From Candidatus Moduliflexus flocculans (GTDB taxonomy: Bacteria > Moduliflexota > Moduliflexia > Moduliflexales > Moduliflexaceae): a stretch of DNA of 64,000 bases. Of the stretch, positions 24,879 through 33,412 are shown piece by piece (position 1 is the first letter of the stretch; each line of letters opens with the position of its first letter). The translations under genes were made by a program, and so were the position numbers. Under the pieces are notes generated by a model, which ran no database searches, was not told the DNA's origin, and worked only from the letters and a program-made list of their open reading frames with translations. The stretch lies in NCBI GenBank assembly GCA_000739515.1, contig DF820456.1, positions 797,360-861,359 on the forward strand. Reading direction: 5' to 3'.

Positions 24879-25982
24879 TTATTGCAATTTATAGACAAGC
24901 ACCAGACCGGAGCGTTGAAACACTTGCGCCACTTCCACCAGTCCCATTCCTCCCGCGTTCGCTGCGATCAGGTTTGATACCCAGGTGACGCCGAAATCAA
25001 CTTGCCCGGTATAGACGGACGTTGTTTCCCCAATATCTCCGCCGCCAGGAATGATGGTCACATTCAAGCCGGCGTCTTTGTAATATCCTTTCTCTAACGC
25101 CACATAGTATCCCATGAACTGAGCCTGAGGCAGCCATTTCAACTGAACGCTGACATCGGATTTTTCAACATTGAACTTTCCGTCTGACGCCATGGCGGCT
25201 TCCCAATACGATGAGTCGCGAATATCATCCAGTGTCAGGCTTTTGAGCTTTTCAGCCGCCACAGAGTCCGTCAGCGCAATATAGGTTTTCGCCAGTTCCA
25301 GAGTCTGCTGCATGGCAGAATCCACGATTTTCCCATATTCCGTGACCTTCGTTCCTGCGGTATCGGTTTCCACGAGTTTTTTGACCTCGCTGGCCATATA
25401 CGCCTGGTGGTCTTTCGACACTGAGGAGCCATGTTTAAAAACGATCTCAGCCGCTTCTTCGGGATGAGCGCAGGCGTACTCCCAGCCTTTCATGGAGGCG
25501 TAGATAAATGCCTTGACCGTATTGGGGTTCTTTTCGGCGAAGGCTTTGGTGGTAAAGAGGTTATCCTCCAACATCGCGACGCCTTCATCGTTCATATCAA
25601 TATAAGCAACTTTATCTCCATAACCATAGCCGCCCGCATAGCTATTTTTCACCAACCCAAGCTCGTTATACGTCATCGCCGACGCTAACAGAATCGAATC
25701 ATCATTGAAGCCATCCATGTCAAACGCCTGACTCAGGTATGTTGTCGGCTGGCCGTACTTGGTCAGGAGCGCTTGCACCTCATATTCGTTGCCAAGTCCC
25801 CAGTTGCCGACCTGCCCCTTTTGAGCCGCGTCAACAACGATACTTTCGACGCTGGCGCCCGATGTATAATATGACGCTTTATCCGCCGCATACACGGAAC
25901 TGCCTGCCACCATGACTGTCATCATTGGAACTGCGATAAGCAAAGACCCGATTGTTCTTCTGTGTAATTTTCCCATGTCCAT
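24879..25982 (-). CDS. NMT1/THI5-like ABC substrate-binding protein, apparently circularly permuted
   Basis: This 367-residue periplasmic binding protein has a signal peptide (LLIAVPMMTVMVAGSSVYA). The fold is that of NMT1/THI5/SsuA-type proteins, but the segments are in unusual order. The mature protein begins with what is normally the second part (KGQVGNWGLGNEYEVQALL, then the C-terminal lobe). It ends with what is normally the beginning: VSVQLKWLPQAQFMGYYVAL, KGYYKDAGLNVTIIPGGGDI, stopping at SGLVLVYKLQ. The start at 25982 has GGGAG upstream; the 78-residue extension to 26216 is not credible. It is the last gene of the importer operon. The ligand is probably a pyrimidine or related ring compound, judged from the divergent catabolic genes. 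Confidence 0.85.
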   Translation of the reverse strand: MDMGKLHRRTIGSLLIAVPMMTVMVAGSSVYAADKASYYTSGASVESIVVDAAQKGQVGNWGLGNEYEVQALLTKYGQPTTYLSQAFDMDGFNDDSILLASAMTYNELGLVKNSYAGGYGYGDKVAYIDMNDEGVAMLEDNLFTTKAFAEKNPNTVKAFIYASMKGWEYACAHPEEAAEIVFKHGSSVSKDHQAYMASEVKKLVETDTAGTKVTEYGKIVDSAMQQTLELAKTYIALTDSVAAEKLKSLTLDDIRDSSYWEAAMASDGKFNVEKSDVSVQLKWLPQAQFMGYYVALEKGYYKDAGLNVTIIPGGGDIGETTSVYTGQVDFGVTWVSNLIAANAGGMGLVEVAQVFQRSGLVLVYKLQ

Positions 25983-26122
25983 TCTTTCTCCCGTGTACAT
26001 GTAGGACGAAATTGTTTTCGTCCACCCGCGTCTGCCATGTTTATGCGGCGCACGTGGCGAAATCCCATTTCGACATACATGACTCTTAGAATATATTGTT
26101 TTTAGTGAAATGCTGCTCTTCT

Positions 26123-26932
26123 CTACCGCCGTCCTTTCAACAAAACACCCTCTGCGCACAGTAATATCACATACATCGTGACCCCGATGGCAAACGCCGC
26201 CGCAATATAGGCCCATGCCGTCGCATACTGAGCGAGGACGATGTTTTCCCTGATTTGCCTCCCCACTCCGATAATGTATTCCGCAAAATATTCGCTCACC
26301 ATCGCGCTGATGATACTGGCGGGAACGCTGACGCGAAGCGCTGTAAAAATATACGGAACACTGTTTGGAACTCTGAGCTTAAAAAATATCGTCCATCTGC
26401 TTGCGGCAAAAGAGCGCATCAAGTCCTCTGAAAAAGGTTTCAGTTCGGTCAGGCCGCGATAGGCGTTGATGCTCATGGACACCGTGCAGGTAATCATGAC
26501 GACCAGGATTTTCGCCAGCATGCTGCGTACATTCGGATCGCGGCTGAAATCTTTGGTGAGGTTATTCATAATCGGAGCAATCGCAATAATCGGGATCGCA
26601 TTAAACGCCGATATTACAGTTAAGCCGCCGACGCCCCATCTGGCAAACGCCGAAGCGATAATCGCCATGAAGTACCCCAGCCAAGAGCCGAAAGTCAAAC
26701 CTCCCAACGCCACAAATACTGTCGCTTTCACATTCCGCATAATCGCCGGGGCATTATCAATGATAATTTTCACAATCCGATTGGGGACGGGAAGCGTGAA
26801 GGTGTCAGCGCCAATGATTTTATGAAGAATTTCCGTCTGCCACAGGACGATGATTAATCCTCCAAATATGACAGGATATATCATTGCTGTCATTTTATCT
26901 TTGTCTAACCTGATTGCTTTCAGTCGTTCCAT
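26123..26932 (-). CDS. ABC transporter permease (SsuC/ThiX-like), second
   Basis: This 269-residue inner-membrane permease of the BPD_transp_1 family has about six membrane helices, with an EAA-type loop around SFAASRWTIFFKLRVPNSVPYI that contacts the ATPase. The open frame extends far upstream, but that part overlaps the preceding permease and has no membrane character, so the ATG at 26932 (MERLKAIRLDKDK) is taken, 5 bases after the preceding stop. With its neighbour it forms a heterodimeric channel. The protein resembles permeases of nitrate/sulfonate/taurine and riboflavin/hydroxymethylpyrimidine importers. Confidence 0.88.
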   Translation of the reverse strand: MERLKAIRLDKDKMTAMIYPVIFGGLIIVLWQTEILHKIIGADTFTLPVPNRIVKIIIDNAPAIMRNVKATVFVALGGLTFGSWLGYFMAIIASAFARWGVGGLTVISAFNAIPIIAIAPIMNNLTKDFSRDPNVRSMLAKILVVMITCTVSMSINAYRGLTELKPFSEDLMRSFAASRWTIFFKLRVPNSVPYIFTALRVSVPASIISAMVSEYFAEYIIGVGRQIRENIVLAQYATAWAYIAAAFAIGVTMYVILLCAEGVLLKGRR

Positions 26933-26937
26933 CGCTC

Positions 26938-27756
26938 TCACCTGGTACTCTTTGCGATCTCGTGGGGAGAAATACATTTCTCGACCAAAGACATGAGATA
27001 GTAGCTTAAAATTCCAATAATGGCGCTGACCACCACAATTTGCCAGAACACGTAAATCGACATCGCATGTTTGAGCGATTGCGAAAGGATGCAGCCTAAC
27101 CCTCCGCCACCTTGCAGCGTATCTACGAGAATAGACGCGGTAATTGCCATCGGAGCCGCGATCTTGAGCCCGGTAAAAAAGTACGGGATGCATGACGGGA
27201 TCAGCAGTTTGGTATAAATCTGCCACTTCGTCGCCGCAATCGAGTGCATTAGATCGTATTTTTCTCTTTCCACCGATTTTAAGCCTGCTAATGTATTTGT
27301 CGCCACCGGATAAAAGGTGAGTATCGCGGCGATGACAATACGGCTTTTATTAATATCCCGTGTAATGGCTAACACAATGGGCGCCATCCCTAAAATCGGA
27401 ATCATCTGGATCATCATCAAATAGGGGAACGCAGTCTTTTCCACCGGAGTAAACAACCGCATCAACAGGGCTAGGAACACTCCGATGAGAATTCCAAGCA
27501 CGAAGCCGATGCCCGCGCGAAACAGTGTTACGCCCGCGTTGCTCATCACAAGCTGCAATGCCGTCTGTTGGCTGCTGACCTGCGTGGAACTAAACACCGA
27601 TTGAACGATCTGATATAGATGAGGAAGCACATTTTCCGGCGTTCGCTTGGTGTTTTCAACAACTGTCGCGCCAAATTCCCATACGGCAAACACGCCTATA
27701 ATCCATGCCAGGATCACCAGGCGGTTGGAAAGCCATTCCCGTGTTTCAGCGTTCAT
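26938..27756 (-). CDS. ABC transporter permease (SsuC/ThiX-like), first
   Basis: This 272-residue inner-membrane permease has a first helix near residues 13-32 and five more helices from about 75 on. The EAA loop is SIAATKWQIYTKLLIPSCIPYF. It is paralogous to the following gene. The start MNAETREW lies 2 bases after the stop of the ATPase gene, and its own stop is 5 bases before the second permease, so translation is coupled. With the second permease, the ATPase and the binding protein it makes a complete importer. Confidence 0.9.
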   Translation of the reverse strand: MNAETREWLSNRLVILAWIIGVFAVWEFGATVVENTKRTPENVLPHLYQIVQSVFSSTQVSSQQTALQLVMSNAGVTLFRAGIGFVLGILIGVFLALLMRLFTPVEKTAFPYLMMIQMIPILGMAPIVLAITRDINKSRIVIAAILTFYPVATNTLAGLKSVEREKYDLMHSIAATKWQIYTKLLIPSCIPYFFTGLKIAAPMAITASILVDTLQGGGGLGCILSQSLKHAMSIYVFWQIVVVSAIIGILSYYLMSLVEKCISPHEIAKSTR

Positions 27757-27758
27757 GT

Positions 27759-28538
27759 TTATACCCCCTCAAAACTGTTTCTCACCCTGGCCATGAGATG
27801 GCTGAATTCAGGCGTATCCTTTGAATTCAGCCCTCTGGGACGAGGAATGCCAACATCTACCACAGCAGAGACTCTTCCTGGGTGCGGCGAAAGCACAACA
27901 ACTCGGTCTGACAGGAAGACGGCCTCCTGAATGTTATGTGTCACAAAGACGATGGTTTTGTTGGTTCTCTTCCAGATATCCAGCATATCCATGTGGAGTT
28001 TTTCTTTTGTAAATTCATCGAGCGCCGAAAATGGCTCATCCATCAAAAGAATTTCAGGATCAAGCGCTAACGCCCTGGCAATCCCCACGCGCTGCTGCAT
28101 GCCGCCGCTGAGTTGATGCGGATATTTTTTCCCGAATTTCATCAAGCCTACCATCTCCAGCATTTCGTCCACGCGCCGCGTTCGTTCTTTTTTCGGCAGG
28201 CCAATAACCTCCATCGGCATGCAGACGTTTCGTCGCACCGTGCGCCAATCGTATAACACAGGGCTTTGAAAGACAATTCCGTACTTTTTCTTCAGGCGCG
28301 CCTCATGGGGAGTCATTCCCCGCACAGAAATAATCCCTGATGATGGCTGTTGTAAATCGGCAATCACCCTGAGCAGGGTTGTTTTGCCACATCCGGAGGG
28401 GCCGACTAATGAGACAAATTCTCCCTGCTTGATATCCAGATTAATATCTCGCAAGGCGTGAATCTCATCACCGCTATTTTTGTCGGGAAAACTTACGTAG
28501 ACTCCCTTAATCTTGATTTCCGTCTCAACCGTGTGCAT
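27759..28538 (-). CDS. ABC transporter ATPase (SsuB/TauB-like)
   Basis: This 259-residue ATPase energises the importer. All motifs are intact: Walker A GPSGCGKTT, Q-loop IVFQSPVLYDW, signature QLSGGMQQR, Walker B EILLMDEPFSALDE and H-loop FVTHN. It belongs to the nitrate/sulfonate/taurine group. The ATG at 28538 (MHTVETEIKIKG) is preceded by AAGGAAG; a longer frame to 28589 is less likely. It is the first gene of the four-gene operon, divergent from the pyrimidine-type catabolic cluster that starts at 29628. Confidence 0.92.
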   Translation of the reverse strand: MHTVETEIKIKGVYVSFPDKNSGDEIHALRDINLDIKQGEFVSLVGPSGCGKTTLLRVIADLQQPSSGIISVRGMTPHEARLKKKYGIVFQSPVLYDWRTVRRNVCMPMEVIGLPKKERTRRVDEMLEMVGLMKFGKKYPHQLSGGMQQRVGIARALALDPEILLMDEPFSALDEFTKEKLHMDMLDIWKRTNKTIVFVTHNIQEAVFLSDRVVVLSPHPGRVSAVVDVGIPRPRGLNSKDTPEFSHLMARVRNSFEGV

Positions 28539-28582
28539 AATTTCTGCTTCCTTGCTTGACCATCTACTCCACGAAACCTGAT

Positions 28583-28672
28583 ATAACAATCCTCAATGAG
28601 TTGTCACGTTTCGACATGCTTAACGCACGGAGAGTTCCCTGAGCGTGTCGAAGGAAACGCCACCACATTGCG
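28583..28672. mobile_element. MITE-like element, inverted copy of 6421-6512
   Basis: Read on the minus strand it matches the element at 6421-6512 along most of its length: GTGGTGGCGTTTCCTTCGAC, the CACGCTCAGGGAA core and TGACAACTCATTGAGGATTG. Its ends are imperfect inverted repeats. It lies directly upstream of the ABC operon, where it could also influence expression. Confidence 0.55.
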
Positions 28673-29346
28673 ATTATCGGTTCATGCATTTTTGACTACA
28701 CGTATTCTCAAAGCAATAAGCGTGCCAATCTGTCCACCTTTTTAAGGCGTATATTGCTACAATTCTGTTATTTCAGGTGAAATACTCTCAGAAGTATGTT
28801 TTACAATCGCATGACAATAAACGCTTCCTCTCTGGTATGTAAGGCAGGAACGTGCTATTATAACCTATTATAATAAAATGATTTGTTTGTTTAAATAATG
28901 CGGACACGTTCTCATCGTCAGGAAACATCATGCCATGAGGAAAGGACGTAAATTTATTCGAGGGAGAAATATTTTCTGAGATACATTTTGATCTAAAATT
29001 TCCACGGAAATAAAATGCCATATCATAAAATAATTCCACAAATATGTAAGCGACTATTATAGAAAATGCATAAATGTAGAATTATAATGCAACCTCTCGT
29101 TCCATCAAATAGAACTATCCGTCTGTGAAGGCCGAATCCCTTGCCCCTGGATTCTTTATGAACAGGTTTCGTTCGCGGTGGCATATCAACGATTTTCTTG
29201 TGACATTTTTGTCGAATATCATCATCCAACGCGAGGTTCGCAAGAACTAAAAATCGCAGAATGCCTTCGAAGCGGCAATTTCAAAACGTGATGATCTGGT
29301 TCTATCCCGCGCAAAATTGCGGAGTTCTGGACAGGGTTATTAAATT

Positions 29347-29453
29347 CTCGTTCTACGCTCCGCGTGGGAAGCCGATGCCTCGCCGCTCTGCGGCAAAACT
29401 GGACGCGGAGCGTCCGCGAGGTGGCATTCCATGCAGAGCGTGGAACGAGAAGG
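29347..29453. repeat. large inverted repeat (ACGCTC…GAGCGT family)
   Basis: TTCTCGTTCTACGCTCCGCG at the left pairs with GCAGAGCGTGGAACGAGAA at the right. Further internal hairpins follow (CGCTCTGCGGC; GGACGCGGAGCGTCC). It resembles REP-type elements seen in many genomes. The 28673-29627 gap between the two divergent operons otherwise shows no gene I can support and should hold both promoters. Confidence 0.55.
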
Positions 29454-29627
29454 TTACAGGTCTGAGTTGGAGGCGAATCGCGTTGGCATAAGTTATGCAC
29501 AATTATGTCAGTTATTATAGCCGGAATTGCCTGAAAATATGTATTGGGGGGATGAGAATGGCAAGCTAACCACTAAGGTTCGAACTGAACCTGTTGAAAT
29601 CTGACGGATGAAGCAAGGAGATGACAA

Positions 29628-30818
29628 ATGGAATTGACCACTGAATTTTGCGGGATGCCTTTAGAGAATCCTTTTATACTCGCCTCCGCCCCGCCGACGG
29701 CCAGTATAGAAATGATTGAACGGGCATTTCAAGCTGGCTGGGGAGGCGCGGTGACAAAGACCATTAAACCCGACTACATGAAAATAGAAGATGCCAGCCC
29801 CCGTTTTCATGCGTTGAAAGAAGGCAATCGAGTAATCGGGTTTGAAAATTTTGAATTGGTGAGTAAAAAAGACCTTCAATATTGGAAAAACGGCATTAAA
29901 ATGCTTCGACAGAAATGGCCTCAAAAGACGCTGATTGTCAGCATTATGGGGGACTGTAGCCGGGAATCCTGGGAGGAACTTGCAAAATGGGCTGAAGACG
30001 CCGGAGCGCAGGCGCTGGAACTCAATTTTTCCTGTCCGCATGGAATGCCTGAGAAAGGAGTTGGCGCGGCTATCGGCCAAAATGCCGACATCACCCGAAC
30101 GATCACCGCATGGGTGAGTCAGGCGGTACATATTCCAGTCATCGTGAAACTGACTCCGAATGTCACCTCCGTGCTTCCCATCGCCGAAGCGGCGAAGAAA
30201 GGAGGAGCACGGGCGCTTGCCGCGATCAATACCGTCGAATCGTTGACCGGCGTCGATCTCAAGACGCTGACGCCCTATCCCAAAGTTCAGGGGTGGTCAA
30301 CCTTAGGAGGCTATTCCGGGCCAGCCGTCAAACCGATTGGGCTGCGAGTCATTTCACAGTTGGCACAACATTCGGATCTTCCTCTCTCGGCGATGGGAGG
30401 GATTTCCACATGGTCTGACGCGATGGAGTATATCAGCCTGGGCGCAGATCACGTGCAAGTCTGTACAGAGGTGATGGTTTCCGGGTTTGGTATCATCAAA
30501 CATCTGCTTGCTGGAACTCTCGCCTATATGGAAGAGATGGGATTCTCCTGTTTAAATGATTTTCGAGGGGCGGCGCTGAAAAAACTGACAAGTCATGAGG
30601 CGCTGACCAAAGAAACAAAGATCGTCCCGGAAGTGAATCACCAGACCTGTATCAAATGCGGAAAGTGCATTATTGCTTGTCGCGATGGCGGCTATCAGGC
30701 GATATCATTGAAAGAAGGGCAAATCTCTATTGATCGCGCGAGATGCGACGGATGCGCTCTGTGCATGTTCGTCTGTCCAGAGTCGGCAATTTCTCACGCC
30801 AAAGCGGCAGAGCGATAA
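29628..30818 (+). CDS. preA: dihydropyrimidine dehydrogenase, PreA-type subunit
   Basis: This 396-residue flavo-iron-sulfur protein reduces uracil and thymine to the 5,6-dihydro forms, the first step of reductive pyrimidine degradation. Residues about 1-300 form an FMN-binding TIM barrel like dihydroorotate dehydrogenase, with ASAPPTAS near the start, the active-site motif NFSCPHGM near 140, and AMGGISTWSDA for the FMN phosphate. The C-terminus carries two 4Fe-4S motifs, CIKCGKCIIAC and CDGCALCMFVCP. In E. coli PreA works with PreT, which takes electrons from NAD(P)H; no PreT is in this window. AAGGAG precedes the ATG. It is the first gene of a five-gene cluster. Confidence 0.9.
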   Translation: MELTTEFCGMPLENPFILASAPPTASIEMIERAFQAGWGGAVTKTIKPDYMKIEDASPRFHALKEGNRVIGFENFELVSKKDLQYWKNGIKMLRQKWPQKTLIVSIMGDCSRESWEELAKWAEDAGAQALELNFSCPHGMPEKGVGAAIGQNADITRTITAWVSQAVHIPVIVKLTPNVTSVLPIAEAAKKGGARALAAINTVESLTGVDLKTLTPYPKVQGWSTLGGYSGPAVKPIGLRVISQLAQHSDLPLSAMGGISTWSDAMEYISLGADHVQVCTEVMVSGFGIIKHLLAGTLAYMEEMGFSCLNDFRGAALKKLTSHEALTKETKIVPEVNHQTCIKCGKCIIACRDGGYQAISLKEGQISIDRARCDGCALCMFVCPESAISHAKAAER

Positions 30819-30876
30819 CAAGGCAGCACGTAAACAATTGCGACAAAACACCATAAAAAAAAACAGGAGAAGAGCT

Positions 30877-32286
30877 ATGATCACCATTATCAAGAACGGA
30901 ACGATTATCACAGCAGGCGATACGATAGGTGCAGACATTCTTATCGAAAACGGCCTCATTTCAGCCATAGGAAAAGACTTTCCCGAAGCTGGCGCTGATG
31001 AAGTCATTGATGCGAGCGGCATGTATATCATGCCAGGAGGCATCGATCCCCACACACATTTAGACATGCCGTTCGGAGGAACTGTCTCTTCGGATGACTT
31101 TTTTACCGGACACAAAGCCGCCGCTTTCGGAGGAACGACCTGCCACATTGATTTTGCCATTCAGCAGAAAGGGCATTCGATGATTGACGCCATTAAGACC
31201 TGGAAGAAAAAAGCCGAAGGCAAGGCTGCCATTGATTATTCCTTTCATGTCGCCCTGACCGATCCGGTAGAATCCTCGGTCGAAGAGATTCCAAATCTGC
31301 TGACAGAAGGGGTATCCAGCTTAAAAATCTTTATGGCCTACAAAGGCGCCTTTCAGGTGGATGATACGACGTTTATGAAGGCGATGAAAAAGAGCGCCGC
31401 TCACGGCTTGACCACGATGGTTCATGCGGAAAACGGCGATGCGATTGCGCTGCTGACCGAGGAACTGCTGAAGGCAGGCAACACCGCTATGGGTTACCAT
31501 AATGTTGCCCACTCCGCCGCCATTGAAGCCGAAGCCACAGCCAGGGCAGTCTCCTTCGTGGAAATCACCAACGCGCCGCTGTATATCGTACACATCGCAT
31601 GTAAAGATGGCCTGGAAGCGGTGCGCAACGGTCGTCGCAAAGGCTTGCCCGTCATGGGGGAAACCTGCGTACAGTACACCTACCTCACCGACCAGCACAT
31701 CGCGACTGCCGATTTCGAAGGCGCCAAATATATCTGTTCGCCGCCGCCGAAAAGCAAGGACGATCAGATTGCTGTCTGGGAAGCGTTGCGGGATAATACC
31801 GTCCAGACCGTCGCAACCGATCATTGTCCGTTCTGGTTTGACGGAACAAAAGAAGGACGCACGCCCGGAAAAGAGTTGGGTAAAGAATCGTGGGCGAAAG
31901 TGCCGAACGGCGTGCCGGGAATCGAAGATCGGCTGCCGGTGATGTGGCATTTGGGAGTGAACTCCGGCAAAATCAGCCCCAATCGTTTTGTCGAAATCAC
32001 GTCCACCAACCCGGCCAAAATCTTTGGTTTATACCCGCAAAAGGGGACGATTTCCGTTGGCGCTCATGCCGATCTCGTGATTTTCGATCCAGAAAAGGAA
32101 CATACGATCTCCGCCGAAACGCACCACATGAACGTGGATTATAACTGCTATGAAGGCATGACGGTGAAAGGTTGGCCTAAACAAGTTATGGTGCGGGGAA
32201 AAACGCTGGTAAAAGACGGCGAATGGTTGGGAGCGCAGGGATACGGAGAATTTATCCCCCGCAAATCTTTTAATAAAATAGTCTAA
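30877..32286 (+). CDS. hydA: dihydropyrimidinase (D-hydantoinase)
   Basis: This 469-residue amidohydrolase opens the dihydropyrimidine ring to N-carbamoyl-beta-amino acids, the second step. The metal site is complete: GGIDPHTHLDMPFGG near 55, the carboxylated Lys in SLKIFMAYKG near 150, VHAENGD near 180, YIVHIACK near 236 and ATDHCPF near 310. Its length is typical. The open frame reaches back to 30730 inside preA, but AGGAGA lies 6 bases before the ATG at 30877 and the product then starts MITIIKNGTIITAG, as in the family. It lies 58 bases after preA. Confidence 0.93.
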   Translation: MITIIKNGTIITAGDTIGADILIENGLISAIGKDFPEAGADEVIDASGMYIMPGGIDPHTHLDMPFGGTVSSDDFFTGHKAAAFGGTTCHIDFAIQQKGHSMIDAIKTWKKKAEGKAAIDYSFHVALTDPVESSVEEIPNLLTEGVSSLKIFMAYKGAFQVDDTTFMKAMKKSAAHGLTTMVHAENGDAIALLTEELLKAGNTAMGYHNVAHSAAIEAEATARAVSFVEITNAPLYIVHIACKDGLEAVRNGRRKGLPVMGETCVQYTYLTDQHIATADFEGAKYICSPPPKSKDDQIAVWEALRDNTVQTVATDHCPFWFDGTKEGRTPGKELGKESWAKVPNGVPGIEDRLPVMWHLGVNSGKISPNRFVEITSTNPAKIFGLYPQKGTISVGAHADLVIFDPEKEHTISAETHHMNVDYNCYEGMTVKGWPKQVMVRGKTLVKDGEWLGAQGYGEFIPRKSFNKIV

Positions 32287-32301
32287 TCAACGAGGTTGAA
32301 C

Positions 32302-33405
32302 ATGAAATTTACCTTTTATCTCCCCACTCGAATCATTTCAGGAGCGCATTGTGTCAGGGAGCATCGCGCTCTGCTGAAAGAGCTTGGAACGCGGGCGTTC
32401 ATCATGACGGGGAAACAGTCGGCTGAAAAAAACGGCTCGCTCGCTGAGATGACGGAAGCGCTTTCTGCTGAGGGAATCGAGTGGGTTCATTTTAACGCGG
32501 TCACCCCGAATCCGTCGCTCAGCGAAGTTCGGGCTGCCGCAGAAGAGGCCAAAACGTCCGGCACTGATTTTATCGTGGCGTTAGGAGGCGGTTCTCCGAT
32601 GGACGCGGCCAAAGCCGTCGCCGTTCTTGCTGCCGGGGAGGTCAGTGACCAACAACTTCTGTCGCAACGGAAATTCGAGCGAGCGCTGCCTCTGGTCGCC
32701 GTGCCTACGACTGCCGGAACGGGAAGCGAAGTCACGCCCTATTCCATCCTGACGAATGACGCTTTGCAGACCAAAAGTTTTCTGAATTCTGAGCAGGTGT
32801 ATCCTCGATTCGCCTTTCTTGACGGACGATATACGATGGAGTTGCCCCAGGCGATCACGGCGGCGACGGTCGTTGACGCGCTGAGTCATGCCGCTGAAGG
32901 ATATTTGGCGGTTCGCGCCATTCCCCTCGGAAGGACGTTGGCGTTGGAAAGCCTGCGTCTTATCGGAACTATATTGCCCGCATTAGCCGAGAAACGTGCG
33001 TTGACGCTGGAACAGCGGGAAACGCTGTTGTATGCCTCGATGCTGGCGGGGATTGTCATCTCTCAATCGGGAACGACGGCGGTTCATGCGATGGGCTATT
33101 CGCTGACCTATTTTAAGGGATTGGATCACGGCATGGCGAATGGCCTGTTATTAGCGGAATACTTCCGATTTATTCAACAACAGCGGGTGGAAGAAATTCA
33201 GCAGATTGTAGATGCGTTGGGGCTGCAATCTATTAATGCGTTAGAGAATATATTGGAAACCCTACTTGGGAAAATCACGTTGACGGCTGAAGAGGTGGAG
33301 CGATTTGCGTCTATTGCCATCAAAGCCGGAAATATCTTGAATACGAACCCGCAGCCTTCGAAAGAAAACCTGCATACCATGTTAAGCAATTGCTTTGCGA
33401 AATGA
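32302..33405 (+). CDS. iron-containing (group III) alcohol dehydrogenase
   Basis: This 367-residue NAD(P)-dependent dehydrogenase shows GGGSPMDAAKAVAVLA for the nucleotide, PTTAGTGSEVTPYS, and metal-binding His residues in DALSHAAEGYL and GLDHGMANGLLL, preceded by TTAVHAMGYSL. The ATG at 32302, 6 bases after GAGG, is used rather than the TTG at 32296. In this cluster it could reduce malonate semialdehyde to 3-hydroxypropionate after the aminotransferase step. That assignment rests on context, since group III dehydrogenases vary in substrate. Confidence 0.85.
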   Translation: MKFTFYLPTRIISGAHCVREHRALLKELGTRAFIMTGKQSAEKNGSLAEMTEALSAEGIEWVHFNAVTPNPSLSEVRAAAEEAKTSGTDFIVALGGGSPMDAAKAVAVLAAGEVSDQQLLSQRKFERALPLVAVPTTAGTGSEVTPYSILTNDALQTKSFLNSEQVYPRFAFLDGRYTMELPQAITAATVVDALSHAAEGYLAVRAIPLGRTLALESLRLIGTILPALAEKRALTLEQRETLLYASMLAGIVISQSGTTAVHAMGYSLTYFKGLDHGMANGLLLAEYFRFIQQQRVEEIQQIVDALGLQSINALENILETLLGKITLTAEEVERFASIAIKAGNILNTNPQPSKENLHTMLSNCFAK

Positions 33406-33412
33406 GGATGTC

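Noticed and set aside
25983..26216. 78-residue N-terminal extension of the substrate-binding protein
   Set aside because: Runs into the end of the permease gene, has no signal character, and a ribosome binding site favours the start at 25982.
28788..29229. Two leftward open frames (83 and 68 residues) in the space between the ABC and PreA operons
   Set aside because: A/T-rich, no ribosome binding site, no family resemblance; likely chance. The second holds a slightly transposase-like Lys/Arg-rich stretch but nothing I can name.
29560..29600. Possible tRNA-like stretch (GGTTCGAACTGAACC)
   Set aside because: Only a T-arm-like hairpin; no acceptor, D or anticodon arm can be folded around it. 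No tRNA or rRNA gene was found anywhere in the window.
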